Assembly (NCBI GenBank): GCA_025345505.1
Contig: JANVCC010000011.1
Location: forward strand, 12,877,928-12,941,927
Direction of reading: 5' to 3'
Length of the DNA: 64,000 nt
DNA from: Todiramphus chloris collaris
Taxonomy: Eukaryota > Chordata > Aves > Coraciiformes > Alcedinidae
A program made the position numbers and the translations under genes. The notes under the pieces are model-generated. The model was given only the letters and a program-made list of their open reading frames with translations. It made no database searches and was not told where the DNA came from. Shown here in pieces: positions 1 to 13,356 of the stretch (position 1 is the stretch's first letter; each line of letters opens with the position of its first letter).

Positions 1-3000
1 ACCAATGATTTCTTCCAGTGTTAAGAAAGCAGCCTGTATTAAGTGTCTTTCATTTTTAGTAAAACATATATGCTTTGTTTTTCTGTTTGAAACATAATTT
101 TGGAGAAAGAGACATTTCAGAAGTGTATCTGTTTATGAGACTCCATTAAAGCCATGAGAAAATATAATGTATTCTAGCTTTCTTATTCCCTTCTCTCTAC
201 CCTCTAACTCAAATGACTAAAAGACTTTCTCTTGGACTTTTTCTTCACTCTACTGTTTCATGACTTAAGTATATTCTTCTAAGTATTAAAATTATATGAA
301 GAAAATTTATGCAAAGTGTTAGGGGAAAAGGCCCCGTGATAATGATAAAATTGTTCATATATACTTTTATGTGTAATATTTATCCATCATCTGTGTATTG
401 CAGCGTTATTGCAACCGAGTTATACGCAGAACTATATTGAGAATTCTGTGGGGTTTTTAAAAGATTAAATTCCTAAAATCTCAAAATGGTGTTAAGAAAG
501 GTTAGGAAACTTCACATATTAAAATATCTTCAGATACATTGTAAATTATAATTGAAAGTTGCTACTACCTGATTTCTATCCTATCATGATTTGAGATCCT
601 GTGTGTTCCTGACCAACCCTACAAAAAACATTGTCACAGCTGTGTCTGTTCAGTGCCCTAGTGGTATCCTCAATAGTGGACTGCAATGCATTTAGATGAA
701 CCATCTTTTGTATCTTATGAGTGGAAGTTAAAGACAGGATTGCATCTCTGCTACATGGCTTGCAGAGTATAATATATAAGACTGTTGGCATGTTACTGTT
801 GTGAAAAGTCTTCTGTTGACAAATATAAAAACTTGCTTCCAGATTATGTCAATCCAGCATATTTCATGAGCAGTAAATTCATTGGAATAAAGTTACAGAT
901 TTTTATTAGATCCAGTGCTTTACATCATGTGGGACTTGCAATATTCTTCTTGCATTAGATATTTTTATAACTAGTACTATGTAAAGTGACATAGAAATAA
1001 AAGGTGAAATAAAAAATGTCTTCTTTTTTTTTTCCTTAAAACGTATCTCCTAAGGACAGCAGTCATTCTAAATAAAATCATTAGTAAACCATTCCAGAAA
1101 ATAGAATACAGACATAGCCTCTTACCATTTCTAATCCATATATACTGGTGTCAAATTACATATGTGAATACTCAACTTATAAGAATTTGGGTGGTAATAA
1201 ACCACAACATATATTCATTGCTTAAGGGAACTAGATGACCTTATATGTTAAAGCTTTTACAGACTAACTTCTCTATATACCTCCATGTAGTGTAGACAAA
1301 CACACATAAATCTGGGCTTCAGAAAGCGCAGGGCATTAGCTTCTTTTATGTATACAGCTGATACTGTTTTTCAATGAGAAAACTATGGAATAGAATGACA
1401 GAAATAGGCTTTAGGTACTGGGAAATATAAAGAAGTGTTTAAGTACAGTTCTTGGAACACAGCCCATAATTTGAAATCTGTAAAGATTTAGTAATCATCG
1501 TGTGGGTTCAAACTGTTATCTAAGCACTGATGAAGCAGAAGCACTTAAGAATGGTCATGGAGGACTATTTGTCTACTGTAGGGCATTTGCTAATGTAGTA
1601 ACATCCTCAGTTGTCCCTCTATTGTCCCAGAAAGCTTGTGAAATCTCCATTTTTGGACTTACTCAAGACTCAACTGCATAAACCAAAAGCAAAATGTTCT
1701 TGAAATTAGCTCTGCCTTGAGGCAAGCTTGTAATGGATGATCTTCTGACATTCAGTTGATCTTCTCACATAAATTATTCTATGTATCAAAATAATCTCTA
1801 ATATCTTTACTTCTAAAGAGGTATAATTAAATTAAGACTTGAGTTAAAAACTGGAATAGGAGTCAGAGGTGATTGTTTTGAAGAAAGAGAAAACCTCATA
1901 GTTGATAATTCTCCATAATGTGCCCAAAATTCCTCTTAAATCTATTAATTAAGACAATATTTTCAATAGCATATTAAGTGATTTATTAGACTCCCTCACA
2001 TTATGAACAATTATAAAATTGCATTAATAGTATAAATGTTTAGCTTTGCCTTTAATACAGACCTTGTTTTAAAATATGCAAAATTGAATATGTGAGAAGT
2101 TTGCAATCAAAAACTGAAGCTAACACAGATCATGGCAAGCATCATCTCTCAAACAAGGAGGAAGAGTGGGAGGAAGAAACCTTCATGCTGTGAAGATCAG
2201 TAAGACTTACTATACACTGGCTTGATGAAATTACTTTGGATAAATTATTTACCAAGAACTGCATAGGTTTTATGACATTCTAAGACAATGATTCAACAAA
2301 TCTCAAAGGCATAGGAGTTCAGACTATTGATCCAAAGCTTGGTGATTCAACTAATTATATTCAAACATCACAGGTTCATGAAGTTTTCAAAACTAGCCTA
2401 AAAGGTTAGAAGGATTAATTCATGTGATCTATAATGTCCCCTCCTTACAGTCAAGTTTGAAATATTGTAGAAATGCTTTTTACAGCAATGGCAGCACTTT
2501 TGCCACTTGACAAAAGTGGAAAGCGTATAAAGCCTGAAGAGAAAAAATATGTATATTAGGAGAGTTAAGCAAATTTTCTGGAACTTCAGTCCCCTCTCAT
2601 GTTCAGAAATTTATTTTATTATCATATTGCCCTCCAGATATCATTTAATTTGAAATAATTCTGCTGTAATTTCAACCTTTTTACTTCAACTCCTACTTTG
2701 GGAGTATATCCTTTTGTGAGTGTCAAATACCAGGCATGTATATCTGCATTTAGAAAAATCTACATAGACTGGCTATAGTTAATGAAAAAAAAATAACAAC
2801 TTTGCATTTCAATTTCAAATATAAAAATAAAAAATTAATTTTGTTACAATTAGGCTGTGCAACATAGTATAGAGCATTTAAAAAGTGCTGCAAATAAACA
2901 AAGAACTACTTTGCGGCCTTTTCGTACACTTCTGAGCAAATACTTTCATTCAGCTTTATTAGTATTTTCAGGAGTCCTATACCTTTTGAAAATGTATTCT

Positions 3001-6000
3001 TAGCTGTCAAAGGCATAATCTTTTGCATTGTGATATATGGTTGTACTGAAAATACCTCTGTTAAAGAAAGCTTTTCATAAATACTGCTTTGAAATTGAGC
3101 CTGAAAAACTTACTTTTTTTTTCATAAAGCAAGAAGTGACATGCTGTTCTGCCATTGTCCACTCTTGCCTGACACCCATATTACTGAAATATGTGAAAAA
3201 TGAGTGAAGAATGAAACAATCTGTAGATAAAATTTCTTTTTTCGTTAAAGAAAAGAAAGAAAGAAAAGGAGGAGAATAAGCATGTTTTATGTTTCTGTTT
3301 TGTTCTATATTCAGCTGTTACAGACAAATTTAGCTGCTGGTGGCCAGAAACCCTAAGGATCTTGGTTTGTGTGTTCCTATTTGTCTCTAATCCTATATTC
3401 AACATTGTACTGAGGTCTGTTAAACATTGATAAGCTTTTTTTGCTCACTAGGTCCTCTGAGACCATTGTGCCTAAATGCCGTAAAGACCTGGATTAGGTT
3501 TATGCATTGTTAAGATGGTTTAGATACATCTAAGCACTTGGTCTATTCTTTCAAAGGGAGAAAGTTAGCCTCACTGTTTATTAATATTGGCTTCATTGTA
3601 ATGATTAGCTGGTTAGAATAAAAATTAAAAAAAAAGTCATTCAGTGTAGCTATTTGATGCTTGTTCTTCACTATGTCAAAGGACTCTTATCAGCCTTAAA
3701 ATATGAGAAATGTACAAAAATTAACAGAATTGCATATTCACCATTTTTTCTGTTCAAACTTTCTTTTCAACCCATATAAAACATTTGTTCTAAAACATTG
3801 TTTCTCTTTTTGTAATTTATCAGAGCAGGAACTTTCTTTTTTATCTAAATATTTCCCCTTTGCCATGCCTTTCTGATTTTTTGTATACGAAACAGACCTT
3901 AGTATATAACCTTCTTTAGATTTTTTTTTTCATTGTTTTGTAAGAGGTGTTTTTAAGGACAGAATAAAATAGCAACATTAACACACTTCACACACACTTA
4001 ATTTTTCAGTGTTATTCTTTTGAGGTATTGCATTTTAATCAAGATTGGTCTATACAACCTTTATATAGAGAGAAATACCTGCTTATCTTCCTGTTGATAC
4101 AAATCATGAAAGGATGAGACACATATATCATTTTCTGAGTGTAAAAAAGATCATACAGGATTTGCTTAGTGAGGTTAAAGTAAGCAAAAGCATAATATAC
4201 ATTGAACACTTAGCTTTCATCTCATACCTTGAAAATAGATTCTATTTAACTAATTTTAAATTTTGTTCCATACTATTTTACTTAAAGGATATAAAGGTGT
4301 AAAGAAATTGGGTAAACTCTCTAGAGAATAAATAAACTTATCCATCAGAAAAAATATTTTTTTAAATGTTTCTTGGATTAACAAATGATGAGCTACTTGT
4401 TAAAGTTTGGCATAAGATAATGACCACATTTAGTAGCAACTGCAAATATTGTTTTTTCTTGGAAGACTGAATTATGGAAAGACTCTAGATCATTGTATTT
4501 AGAACTGATTTTTCGATATAAAGAAAACTCATTTTATCAATTTATACAAGAAATTAAGCAAAAAAAAGTATATATAAATGAAATAAAATAAAATGTAAAA
4601 TACAATTTACAGAGTTCTTAATTTGATTTGTAGAACTTTAAAAAAAAATTTTTAGATATTTTAAAAATTATTTATAAAATCACACTTTTTTGTGATTCTT
4701 TAATTTCCCAAATAGAATCACTTCAATGGCACCTGTCATTCTTTGGAGGATAGGTGTTTTCGTTTTCTTACTATAACTACTAAATAGTCCAGACTACTAA
4801 AACAGAACAAAACAAAATGAAGTTTATCACCTGACTGTCTCAAAAACATACAGAGTGAACACAAAGGATAAAGGGAGATAAACTTCAGGCGGTTACTAAA
4901 GAAAAACTGTTAATTGTGCTCTTTTTTAATCCCTCTTTCCATCCATTCCTCTCTACTATTTTACTTTTTTTTTTTTCACATGTAATATAGGTATAGTTTT
5001 CTTTTGTCCCATCAGGATAATATATACATTTAAAAAGCTTCCCTAATTACTATTATAATTCCTCGGGTAAAGACTCTCAAAATACTTTGCCAGTTGTATT
5101 TATTGTTGCAATCATTTACTGTGCTGAACTGCAGGTATTTTTATGTTGCTCCTTCAGAAGCAGGATCTTCTGGATGTTCAGGGCTTTTTTCCTGAACTCA
5201 AATGCACAGACAGAATGGCACAATGTATTTCTATTTCTTCTGCTTAGAGCATTTTAGTATCCATCTCCAAAACCAGCAGCTGTTGTTTAATTTTATCCTT
5301 CAGTATTTCTCTTTTAAAGCTATACCACTAAACATGCAAGAAGCTTGTCCAATATGTCTTTACTCACTCTTCACTTAGATGTGCTGGCATGTAGATGACT
5401 CCTGGATAGGAGAAAAGCAGCTTAGTCCAGAGAGATTGTTCTCTGTATCTCAAGATCACAGTTGTTCAAGGCAATTTCCCTAACAAGATAAACATATTTG
5501 TTGACATCTCTAAGTGGCTTACTACCAAGTGGGATGTTAGCCTGATTATCCTCCACTGTTTAGCAGAATGACATCAGCTCTCTGAAGAGCATGTTTTCCT
5601 TAAAAAAAAAAAAAACAAAAAACCACCTGGTTTTATTCTTAACTCTTAATAATATAAAAAACCCCACAAACCTGTAATCAGCTACTATGAATATTTTCTG
5701 TCAATTTTTGAATTTTTGGGTATTCTTATCCTCTCAGAATCAGAGAAATAAGTAACTTTTACCACAGGACACTCAACTTAATATGTCTACTCAGTTTTCT
5801 AAAAAGAGAATATAATGTAGTAATGTTTGAGCTTTAGATTGCTTTAGAAATACATATGGGAATCTTTGTGTATGTGTGTGAGATTACAGTAATAATATCT
5901 TATTTTATAACAACTAAATTTATTCTATTATGAATTTATTTCAGTCAGTACTTCATACTATCAGAAATAGATAAAGGACCACACTTTGGCTTTGAAATTA

Positions 6001-7209
6001 TGTGCTTGAAAAGCTACAGGAAGGCACAGCACACTAAAAAACCAAACAAAACTATACCATAACAACAAAACCCCTAGACTACAGAGCTTTCTTTTTCCTA
6101 TTTCTTAGTTATCTACAGCAGAGTAAAGGGACAAATTAATATTAAGGGGAATTTGAGAAGCAACCCACTGACTTTCTTCCAGGTGGTAATGCTCCCTTCT
6201 TTTTTTCAAAAATCCTGTTTCTATGTTCAGTTAAAATAATGCATTTTGTCCAGTATAATATGTCTTTAAAGTCAGTCCTCTACATATTTCAGCAAATGTT
6301 CTCAGCAGCCTGATGAAGTAGGTCATGAAAGAGTAATACCCATATTTTTGGCACGGCATAGTAAAGCCCAGAACAAATTGTTTGCAAAGAGACATGCCAG
6401 AAGAGAGCTGTGAAGGTCCCAGGTTCTGAAGTTACATACCTATTCACATGCTTTAAACACTAATACTAGTAGCTAACCAAGAAAATTACCAAGTGATTAA
6501 TGTCTGGGGGTTTTTTTTTTGTTTTTTTTTGTTTTTTTGTTTTGTTTTGTTTTTTTCCACTTTGGGTAGTTTGATACAGCTAGCCAAAGGTTCATTTTCT
6601 TTTTTTCTTTTCATTTTTTCTTTCTCCAAAATAGGACATAACATACTTAAATCTAGGTGGCTAAAACAGAAAGTAAAAATCTAATAACCAAATACCCGAA
6701 CTTAAGACTCTGTTACTTTGTAGATGCAATGACTTGAAAGGCTACACCAGCTTTCACTGATACAAACTTCAGTCGAGGGACTCAAAAACCATGAAATTTT
6801 AGTTTTGCGATTGTCAGCTGGAAAGTTGCAAAATATTTAGGTTGTGCTTGTGTGGAAATGTGCCTGAAAGCACAGAGGGAAGGGAGATAAACCAAGACAT
6901 TACAGGGTATATAATGACCTGCCCTGTCCTTGGCTATGCACTATCTCTGAAGTCAAGTTCTGCAGATCAATTCAGTAAGGTATTACCATAGAAACGATAT
7001 TTCCATAATAACGTGGCAAACTCTGTTTGCGTGTTCTTTTTAGCTTTCACTCATTTCACAGTGACACTCCTTCAAACACTATTTTTTTATTTTTTAAGTA
7101 ATTGTCAGTCTGGATCTGTGTCTGCATATCTAACGCTAGAGTTCATACCAAGCCTGTTACTCCTCCAGTTAGCACATGCTGAAGATCAGAGGACAGAGTT
7201 TTTTTCTCT
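1..7209. other. unique AT-rich noncoding DNA
   Basis: I see no gene or dispersed repeat here. Reading frames are short, begin at arbitrary ATGs and resemble no family I know. Low-complexity tracts include A14 at 5602-5615 and a long T-rich run at 6511-6557. The stretch could be intergenic or intronic, and nothing in it decides between the two. Confidence 0.6.
6511..6557. repeat. T-rich low-complexity tract
   Basis: This is a run of T broken by single G residues, about 47 bases long. It accounts for the Phe-rich reading frame that overlaps it. No target duplication or polyadenylation signal marks it as the tail of a retrocopy. Confidence 0.85.
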
Positions 7210-7308
7210 TGAAATACTCAAAACCTGCCTGGGTATGGTCCTGGGCAACCTAAGGTCTCTTCTCTCCAGAGGTCCCTTCCAACGCCTACCCTCCTGTGAT
7301 TCTATGAA
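7210..7308 (+). mobile_element. CR1 LINE, short 3' fragment
   Basis: About 100 bases match the extreme 3' end of a CR1 retrotransposon. A piece coding for the end of ORF2 (around the words CTGCCTGGGTATGGTCCTGG) is followed by the 3'UTR phrase CCAGAGGTCCCTTCCAA and a single TGATTCTATGA tail. Other CR1 copies in the window carry a stretch between these two parts (compare 11505-11545), so this copy appears to have an internal deletion of a few tens of bases. It is 5'-truncated and cannot move. A 109-codon frame running through it on the plus strand is only partly CR1 and is not a gene. Confidence 0.85.
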
Positions 7309-10300
7309 TTTCACTGTAACTACAGAGAAATCAGACATTTGAGCTAAAGTCACATCTCCTTCCCTTGTTAATTAATTCAAGGGTTAAGAATGCAGACAAA
7401 GGTGGTCATTACATAAGTGACTGACTCTGCATGCCCACAACACTCAAGTCTCAGTGCCTTAAATATTGGAGGCCCAGTGGGACAGAAAAGCCTTGGCTCT
7501 GGAATGAGTTCTGTCAGTCAGCCTGACAAGTTTTTATTATTCCCATCAAATTTCATGTCAGCTATGGCATATTGCTGGCTAAGACCTTAGCTCCACAGGC
7601 AACTGAACTATTGCAACAGCTCACTGACACTATTATCGTACTGCTCCTTCTGTCTTTGCTGATATCAACCCTAAGGTGCTGCTTTGTTTCTACCAGTCTG
7701 AAACTGCTGTTAAAATAAATTCCCACTCATGAAGACAAGCAGGACACTGCAACTGTATAAATTGGTGGAATATCACTGAACTTGACTCTCTACCTCTCCA
7801 CACATACCCTCTCAATTCTATAGAAAGACTTCCAGTAAACTAATGGGCCCATGCTTCCATTACAAAAGTACATGTAAAAGAAGAGTGTCTATGTTTTAGA
7901 AAGGTAACAAAGAACAAATTCTATCTGAGAACCTTTGAATTATAAAGTAAAGCTGTGGGAAACTTCTTTCTCAGTAACTGAAATAAAATGATTGTTTTGC
8001 ATTAAAGTCAGTTATACTCAGGAAAACAGTGATTGTATTTTCTGTAATACTTGGATTTAAATGATTATGGTGGTGACCCGTGAAGTTTAAGATCTTGTAT
8101 ATATTTGAAGAAAAAGGAGTATTTGGTTTTTATGTATTAAACTGCTTTTATTACAATGCATTGCAAATAGGCATTCTTATTTTGATGACATTGTAAGTTG
8201 AGATATGACAAAAGATCCTTTGAGTTATTTGTGCTATTGTCATGTTGGTCATCTGAGTGTCTATTTCTTAATTTGTCAATAAACCACTCAGATATGTACT
8301 GGTAAATTTACGTGAGTGGCAAAGTGGTTTTGTTTCAAATTTGGAATGCTTTAAATTCGTGGGAGCTCTACCTGAACCTAAAATGACTGAATCTGCATTT
8401 ACATGATTTATAAAAAGAGTTTCAGAAATGAGTTCTTTTGAAGTGTTCTGCTTTTTCTGTATAATAATAGGTCTTAAACTTTGGAAAACATTTATAGCTA
8501 CTAAATTTTTTATTTTCTTTGTTATTCATTTTTAATACTTCTTATATAGAATGCAATTGTACTGAATCAGAAAGATTATTTATCAGATAGGTAGATAGGC
8601 ACTGTTCCACAAAGCTGATAGTATCTGTTCCAATTGATTTTTAGCCCTACCAAGCAATTCCTTTTGTTACACATGAAATATATGAGGTTCCAGAATGCTA
8701 TTATTTCTTGAGAGCAAATAATAATACAATTTCCATCCCTATTCAGAAACAGATCCTTTTCTCAGATGCACACACCCATAACTACAATTGACATCAGTAG
8801 CAGCTGTGCATATGTAACTAAGGGCAGAGCTTGTCCTTTAGTCAAAATAATTTTCTGCTGGAAAAATATTCAGTTATGATTATTCAGTTTATACTATAGA
8901 TGAGCCATTCAGTTATCTTTCTTTCTTCAGTAGCATATCATAAATTGTGAACCTTCAGTAATTATTTGTTTTCTATTATTCCATTGCATTGCCAAGTCAA
9001 TTAATATGTATTTATAGTAATCTACAAAAATCAGTCATGCATTCTAGTCAAGTCTTGCTATTCTGAATATATATGAGACAATGCAAAAATGAAGCCCTGT
9101 AACCCAATAAATACAGTATTGACCTTGTTAATAAGAGATTTCAGCCTTCATAATAGCTCTGCAAAATCTCAGGACTTTTCGGCCATTGTCAGGACTTCTC
9201 TTGACATTGCATAGAAGGTGAGGATTTTTTTCTTTTGTCAGTATAAAGGTTTTGAACATAACAAGTACACCTTAATTTTCTTCTGCACAGAATGCAGCCC
9301 CTATGCTGAAGTGCAGATCAGACCATCTGCTCATGTTCTTGAGGAGTCTTTGTGTCTCAGAGAGTCTCCCTGTATAGGACAATTTTTCAAGTGTGAATTC
9401 TCAACAAGTCAGTTTAACCAGGAAATTTCAGCATTGTGTTTTTCAGTGTCTCGAATAAGTATTTTTTTCTAAGGGATGGTGGGAACATCTTTGTTCTGGG
9501 TGCCTGCTCCCAAAGAGCAAATGGTACACAACCACACAAAATCAATGTTTCTCTACTTTTTTTTTTTTTTTGTCTTGATATAAAATAATGATACTTGACA
9601 ATGGCTATTCAGATCTCAAGATCATTCTTACCCCTGATTACATTGTTGTGGTTAGACTAAGGTTAAGATTTTTAAAAATTGTTTAACATCTATGACAGCT
9701 TGAAATAACTCTTCTTTTACCTATCTAGGCAAACCCAAAGTTTCCAGCAGCACTGCTACTGAAGGAAAATACGTTCTTTGCAAAATAAGCTTATTCATCT
9801 AGAGGAGTAGAATTAGTCTAAGAAGGTGACTTCTCTTAATCTTTGATTCTCTAATTTTATTTCTGTTTTTGAAGATTAAATACTAATACAACACCATGTT
9901 TAATATTCAGTTTAACTTGTAACTTAATCAACTGTAAAAAGAAAACCAAGATAGTCCGTGAAAGATTAGTTTATATATTCTTAAAATTTAGGTATTTGGA
10001 AAATCATGGGATTTTTTTTTCCCAGTCAATATAGGAAATAGGATCCATTTTTCTGCTTTGAGTAGAATCTTCCTAGAACTGTTGACCAGCTAAAAACATT
10101 TTTCTAGCCTCTTGCTGAAAGAAGGAATACCTAAAAGACTGTTAGCCTTTATGTACCCTCACCAATAAATTTATTTTCACTATAATGTGTTTAAATCCAA
10201 TTAGTTCCTCATATCTGTCATAACTCAGAAAGATGATATGTGTTATTCTCTAGTCATTCAGAAAACATCAAATGATGGCTTTTAATAGGAAACTTACCTG

Positions 10301-10857
10301 AAACATAAACCAGCATCCTAAGCCCTAGTTTACATTCTTAGAGAACGATGCCAGTAACATTCTTTAGTGCTATAACGTGGGTGGACTAATTGTGCAGACA
10401 AGAGAAATAAGCTGGAAGAGCCTTCAGCTCCTGCAGAAAGGAGGATTGTAAGATCCTACCTGTAGCAGTGGTCAGAATGGGGTACAGATGCAAGCTTCTG
10501 AGAAACTCCCCACTTAAAGGGGTTTAAGAAGGAGAGGACATGTCTTCAGGGCAGCATCCAATGTAAGCCTACTGTGTCTTTTACCTGATGACTTTAAGCA
10601 GTAACAGCGGGAAAAAGCATAGTAATAATACTCATCAATCACTATCTGCGATTTTTTTTTTCTGAGATCTGTATTCGCCTTCACTCTAAGAGTCCTATTT
10701 TTGATATGTGCCAGTTATTTATCGAGTTACAAATGACAGCATAACATTCATGCTCTTGGTAATATTTTTCATCTCCAACAATCTGCAAATGTGAAGTAAC
10801 ATATTTTTTAAAACCAGGAAAAGGGATGCCTTGTCTCACCTGAGTTGTGACAGAGAT
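7309..10857. other. unique noncoding DNA
   Basis: No gene or recognised repeat is visible. There is a T15 run at 9557-9571. The part at about 10390-10560 is somewhat richer in G and C than its surroundings, without a recognisable coding pattern. A 21-base word at 10831-10851 recurs exactly at 13091-13111. Confidence 0.6.
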
Positions 10858-11608
10858 ACTCTGGGAAGGAACAACACCATGTACTGGTACAGTTTAGGGT
10901 TACCTGCTGGACTGCAGATCCATGGAGAAGGACCATGGTGTCCTGGTGGACAAAAAGTTATCCATGGAACAGCAGCATGCCCTTGTGGCCAGGAAGGCCA
11001 ATGGTATACTGGAGAGCATTGAGAAGAGTGTGGCCAGCATGTCAAGGGAAGTTCCCCTCCCCCTCTACTCTGTACTAGTGAGACCGTATTTGGAGTATTG
11101 TGTTCAGTTCTGGTCTTCCCTGATCAAGAGGGCAGGGAAATACTAGAGACAGTCCAACAGAGATCTATGAAGATGATGAAAGGACTGGAACATTTTCTTC
11201 TTATGAGAAAATGAGAGCCCTGGGACTGTTTAGCCTGGAAAAGAAAAGACTGAGAGGGGATCTTCTTAATGTTTACAAATATGTGAAGGATGGGTGTCAA
11301 GCAGAAGGGTCCAGTCTCTTTTCAGTGGTGCTCTGTGATAGGATAAGAGGTAATGGTAGCAAGGTGAAACACAGGAAGTTCCACCTTAACATGAGGAAAA
11401 GCTTCACTGTGAGAGTGACAGAGCACTGGAACAGGCTGCCCAGGGAGGTTGTGGAGTCTCCTTCTCTAGATACTTTCAAGACCCACTTGGATCTGTTCCT
11501 GTGTGGCCTGCCATAGGTGATCCCTGCACTGTAAGGGGACTGGACTCAATGATCTCCAGAGGTCCCTTCCAAACCCTACCATTCTATGATTCTATGACTC
11601 TATGATTA
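10858..11608 (+). mobile_element. CR1 LINE, 5'-truncated, plus strand
   Basis: This is about 750 bases of CR1 covering the C-terminal end of ORF2 and the 3'UTR. Translated pieces at 10922-11146 and 11211-11516 carry the family's familiar words: [48 protein letters not shown] and [20 protein letters not shown]. The two pieces lie in different frames, so at least one indel has broken the reading frame. The 3' end has the phrase GATCTCCAGAGGTCCCTTCC, then imperfect ATTCTATG octamers up to about 11608. It belongs to the same 3'-end type as the copies at 37.4 and 58.9 kb. The reverse transcriptase core and endonuclease are missing, as is normal for LINE copies truncated during target-primed reverse transcription. 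Confidence 0.95.
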
Positions 11609-13122
11609 TGCATGGGTTTCTAACTTTCCTAGACCATAAGATAACAAGCATAATCCTACCTTTGTTTTCTGCTTTACTTTTCGAATAAACAGGTACTTCA
11701 GTTTTTAGAAAACAAGTTCATACAATATTTTGTGAAAAATGTTTGTTACTTTTATGTTTCCATGGAAGTATCTAGTTTAAGAATTTAGTTCTTGCAGTCA
11801 TAATATCTTGAAAGCAAGCTCCTCTCCAGCATCATGAAAATGAATGCTCTGTCTCTTCAAGATATTCTGACCATTACAAATTAAGGAAGTTTATTTACCA
11901 TCATGAAAAACTCTTCTTATAAATACAAATAATCATGCCAAGTAGGGCAACTCTACTATATATTATATCTATATATACATATTATATATTAATAGATCAT
12001 GAGGTCTGATCTAAAACCTTACTGTAATTTGTAGAAATGTTTGACCAAGTTCAAAGCAGTGAACATAGACAAATACAAATGGAAACAAAACTCATAGAAA
12101 ACACTAAATATTATAATAATCTAATTCCTATTTGCATTTATGTCCATCCTTCCTCAGTGTCTTAAAATGTTTTATAATGAAAGAAAACAACATGTTGAAT
12201 GTCAAGAGCTGAACAAGAACTGAAATTCATTTTTTAGGACGAGGAAAGTGACATGAAATTGAACAGAACTTTTACCATCAACATTATTCATAAGGACCAT
12301 TTGTTGATTAAACTATCTGTTGTAATCTCAGCGTGTCATATCACATCAGTCACATATGAATTTAAATTAAAAAACATATTCCAAAAAATAATAACTGCCA
12401 AGTTGCCACGTGTACCATCTGAGTGCTAAATTTAAACTTTTGCAGTACTTCAGCAGCTGCATGAACCTATGAATAATTCATTAACTATATGAAATAGTAG
12501 ATTAGATTTAACTGACTAGTAGCATATTTTTCCTAATGTTTAGAATAGAAGAAATATGACTAACCAATTTACCATATACCTCCTAATCAAAAGCAATCAT
12601 TTTATGCAGTTTTTTGGAAGATCTACTTAATCATCAATATATACTGTAGGCAAACAGAGAGAAATTGAGATGAAATTCAGATTTACAAGAAGAAAAAAAG
12701 TGAAAAAAAAAGAAAGGAAAAGAGGACTTCTGTTAGGTAATGTACAAGTGGTTTGTAGCATTGCTCCGGGGACTCTTATTCCTGCTTTTCTTAAAAGGCA
12801 ACAGAGATTTTTATAAACTTGCTTAGCTTCATAATTTTCATGTCCTATTTTCAGACTGATGAAATAATTATATATTTTCTAAATGCATAAGGAATGTTTT
12901 ATCTTTCTTATAAGTAGCAGGATATTCCATATTCCCCATTCTTAAACTGCCAGAGATTAGTACTGGGCTTGCATGCTTTTTGTGGCTGATAAGCAACAGC
13001 AAAAATCTGATAGAAGGAAATTGAAAATTTTCTTTGCAGACATTACACATTGTTGTTCTCAAACAAGCTGCCATCACATAAGCAGCTCATTTGTCTCACC
13101 TGAGTTGTGACTGAAATTACAG
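11609..13122. other. unique AT-rich noncoding DNA
   Basis: No gene is seen. A TA-rich stretch at about 11955-11998 alternates TATATA and ATATTA words. The segment ends with the 21-base word at 13091-13111 that also precedes the previous CR1 element. Confidence 0.6.
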
Positions 13123-13356
13123 GATTTTATGGAATCATAAAGTCATAGAGTACCTCAAGTTGTAAGGGACCTATGATGCTCATCAAGTCCAAGTTCTGCA
13201 CCTCATTTACTTAAAACTGCATGTCATTTACTTAAAAATAAACTGTATGGTTAAAAGCATCATCCAGATGTACCTTAACTCTGACAGGCTTGATACTGTG
13301 ACCACTTACCTGGGGATCCTGTTTGAGTAACCCAGTACCCTCTCAGTGAAGAACAT
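13123..13356 (-). mobile_element. CR1 LINE 'A', 3' part (split by a second CR1)
   Basis: This is the 3' end of a minus-strand CR1. Read on the plus strand it begins with a degenerate tail (GAATCATAAAGTCATAGAG), followed by diverged 3'UTR and ORF2-end words such as CATCAAGTCCAAG and CTCTCAGTGAAGAAC. At 13352-13356 the CR1 text stops in mid-phrase, and the 3' tail of a second CR1 starts at once. The expected continuation (ATTTTCCTAATGTTCAGACTG) resumes at 14122. So this is the left half of an older element. It is clearly more diverged than the copy inserted into it. Confidence 0.85.
13352..13356. repeat. probable target-site duplication, left copy (AACAT)
   Basis: The five bases AACAT lie immediately left of the inserted CR1 'B' and occur again at 14119-14123, immediately right of it. 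They would be the short duplication made when 'B' entered 'A'. Five bases could match by chance, but their position at both junctions supports the reading. Confidence 0.5.

Noticed and set aside
7013..7342. A 109-codon plus-strand frame
   Set aside because: It is a chimera of unique AT-rich DNA and the CR1 fragment at 7210-7308.
11579..11608. Repeated ATTCTATG units, considered as CRISPR-like or telomere-like repeats
   Set aside because: They are the normal 3' tail of CR1 elements and recur at the 3' end of the other copies.
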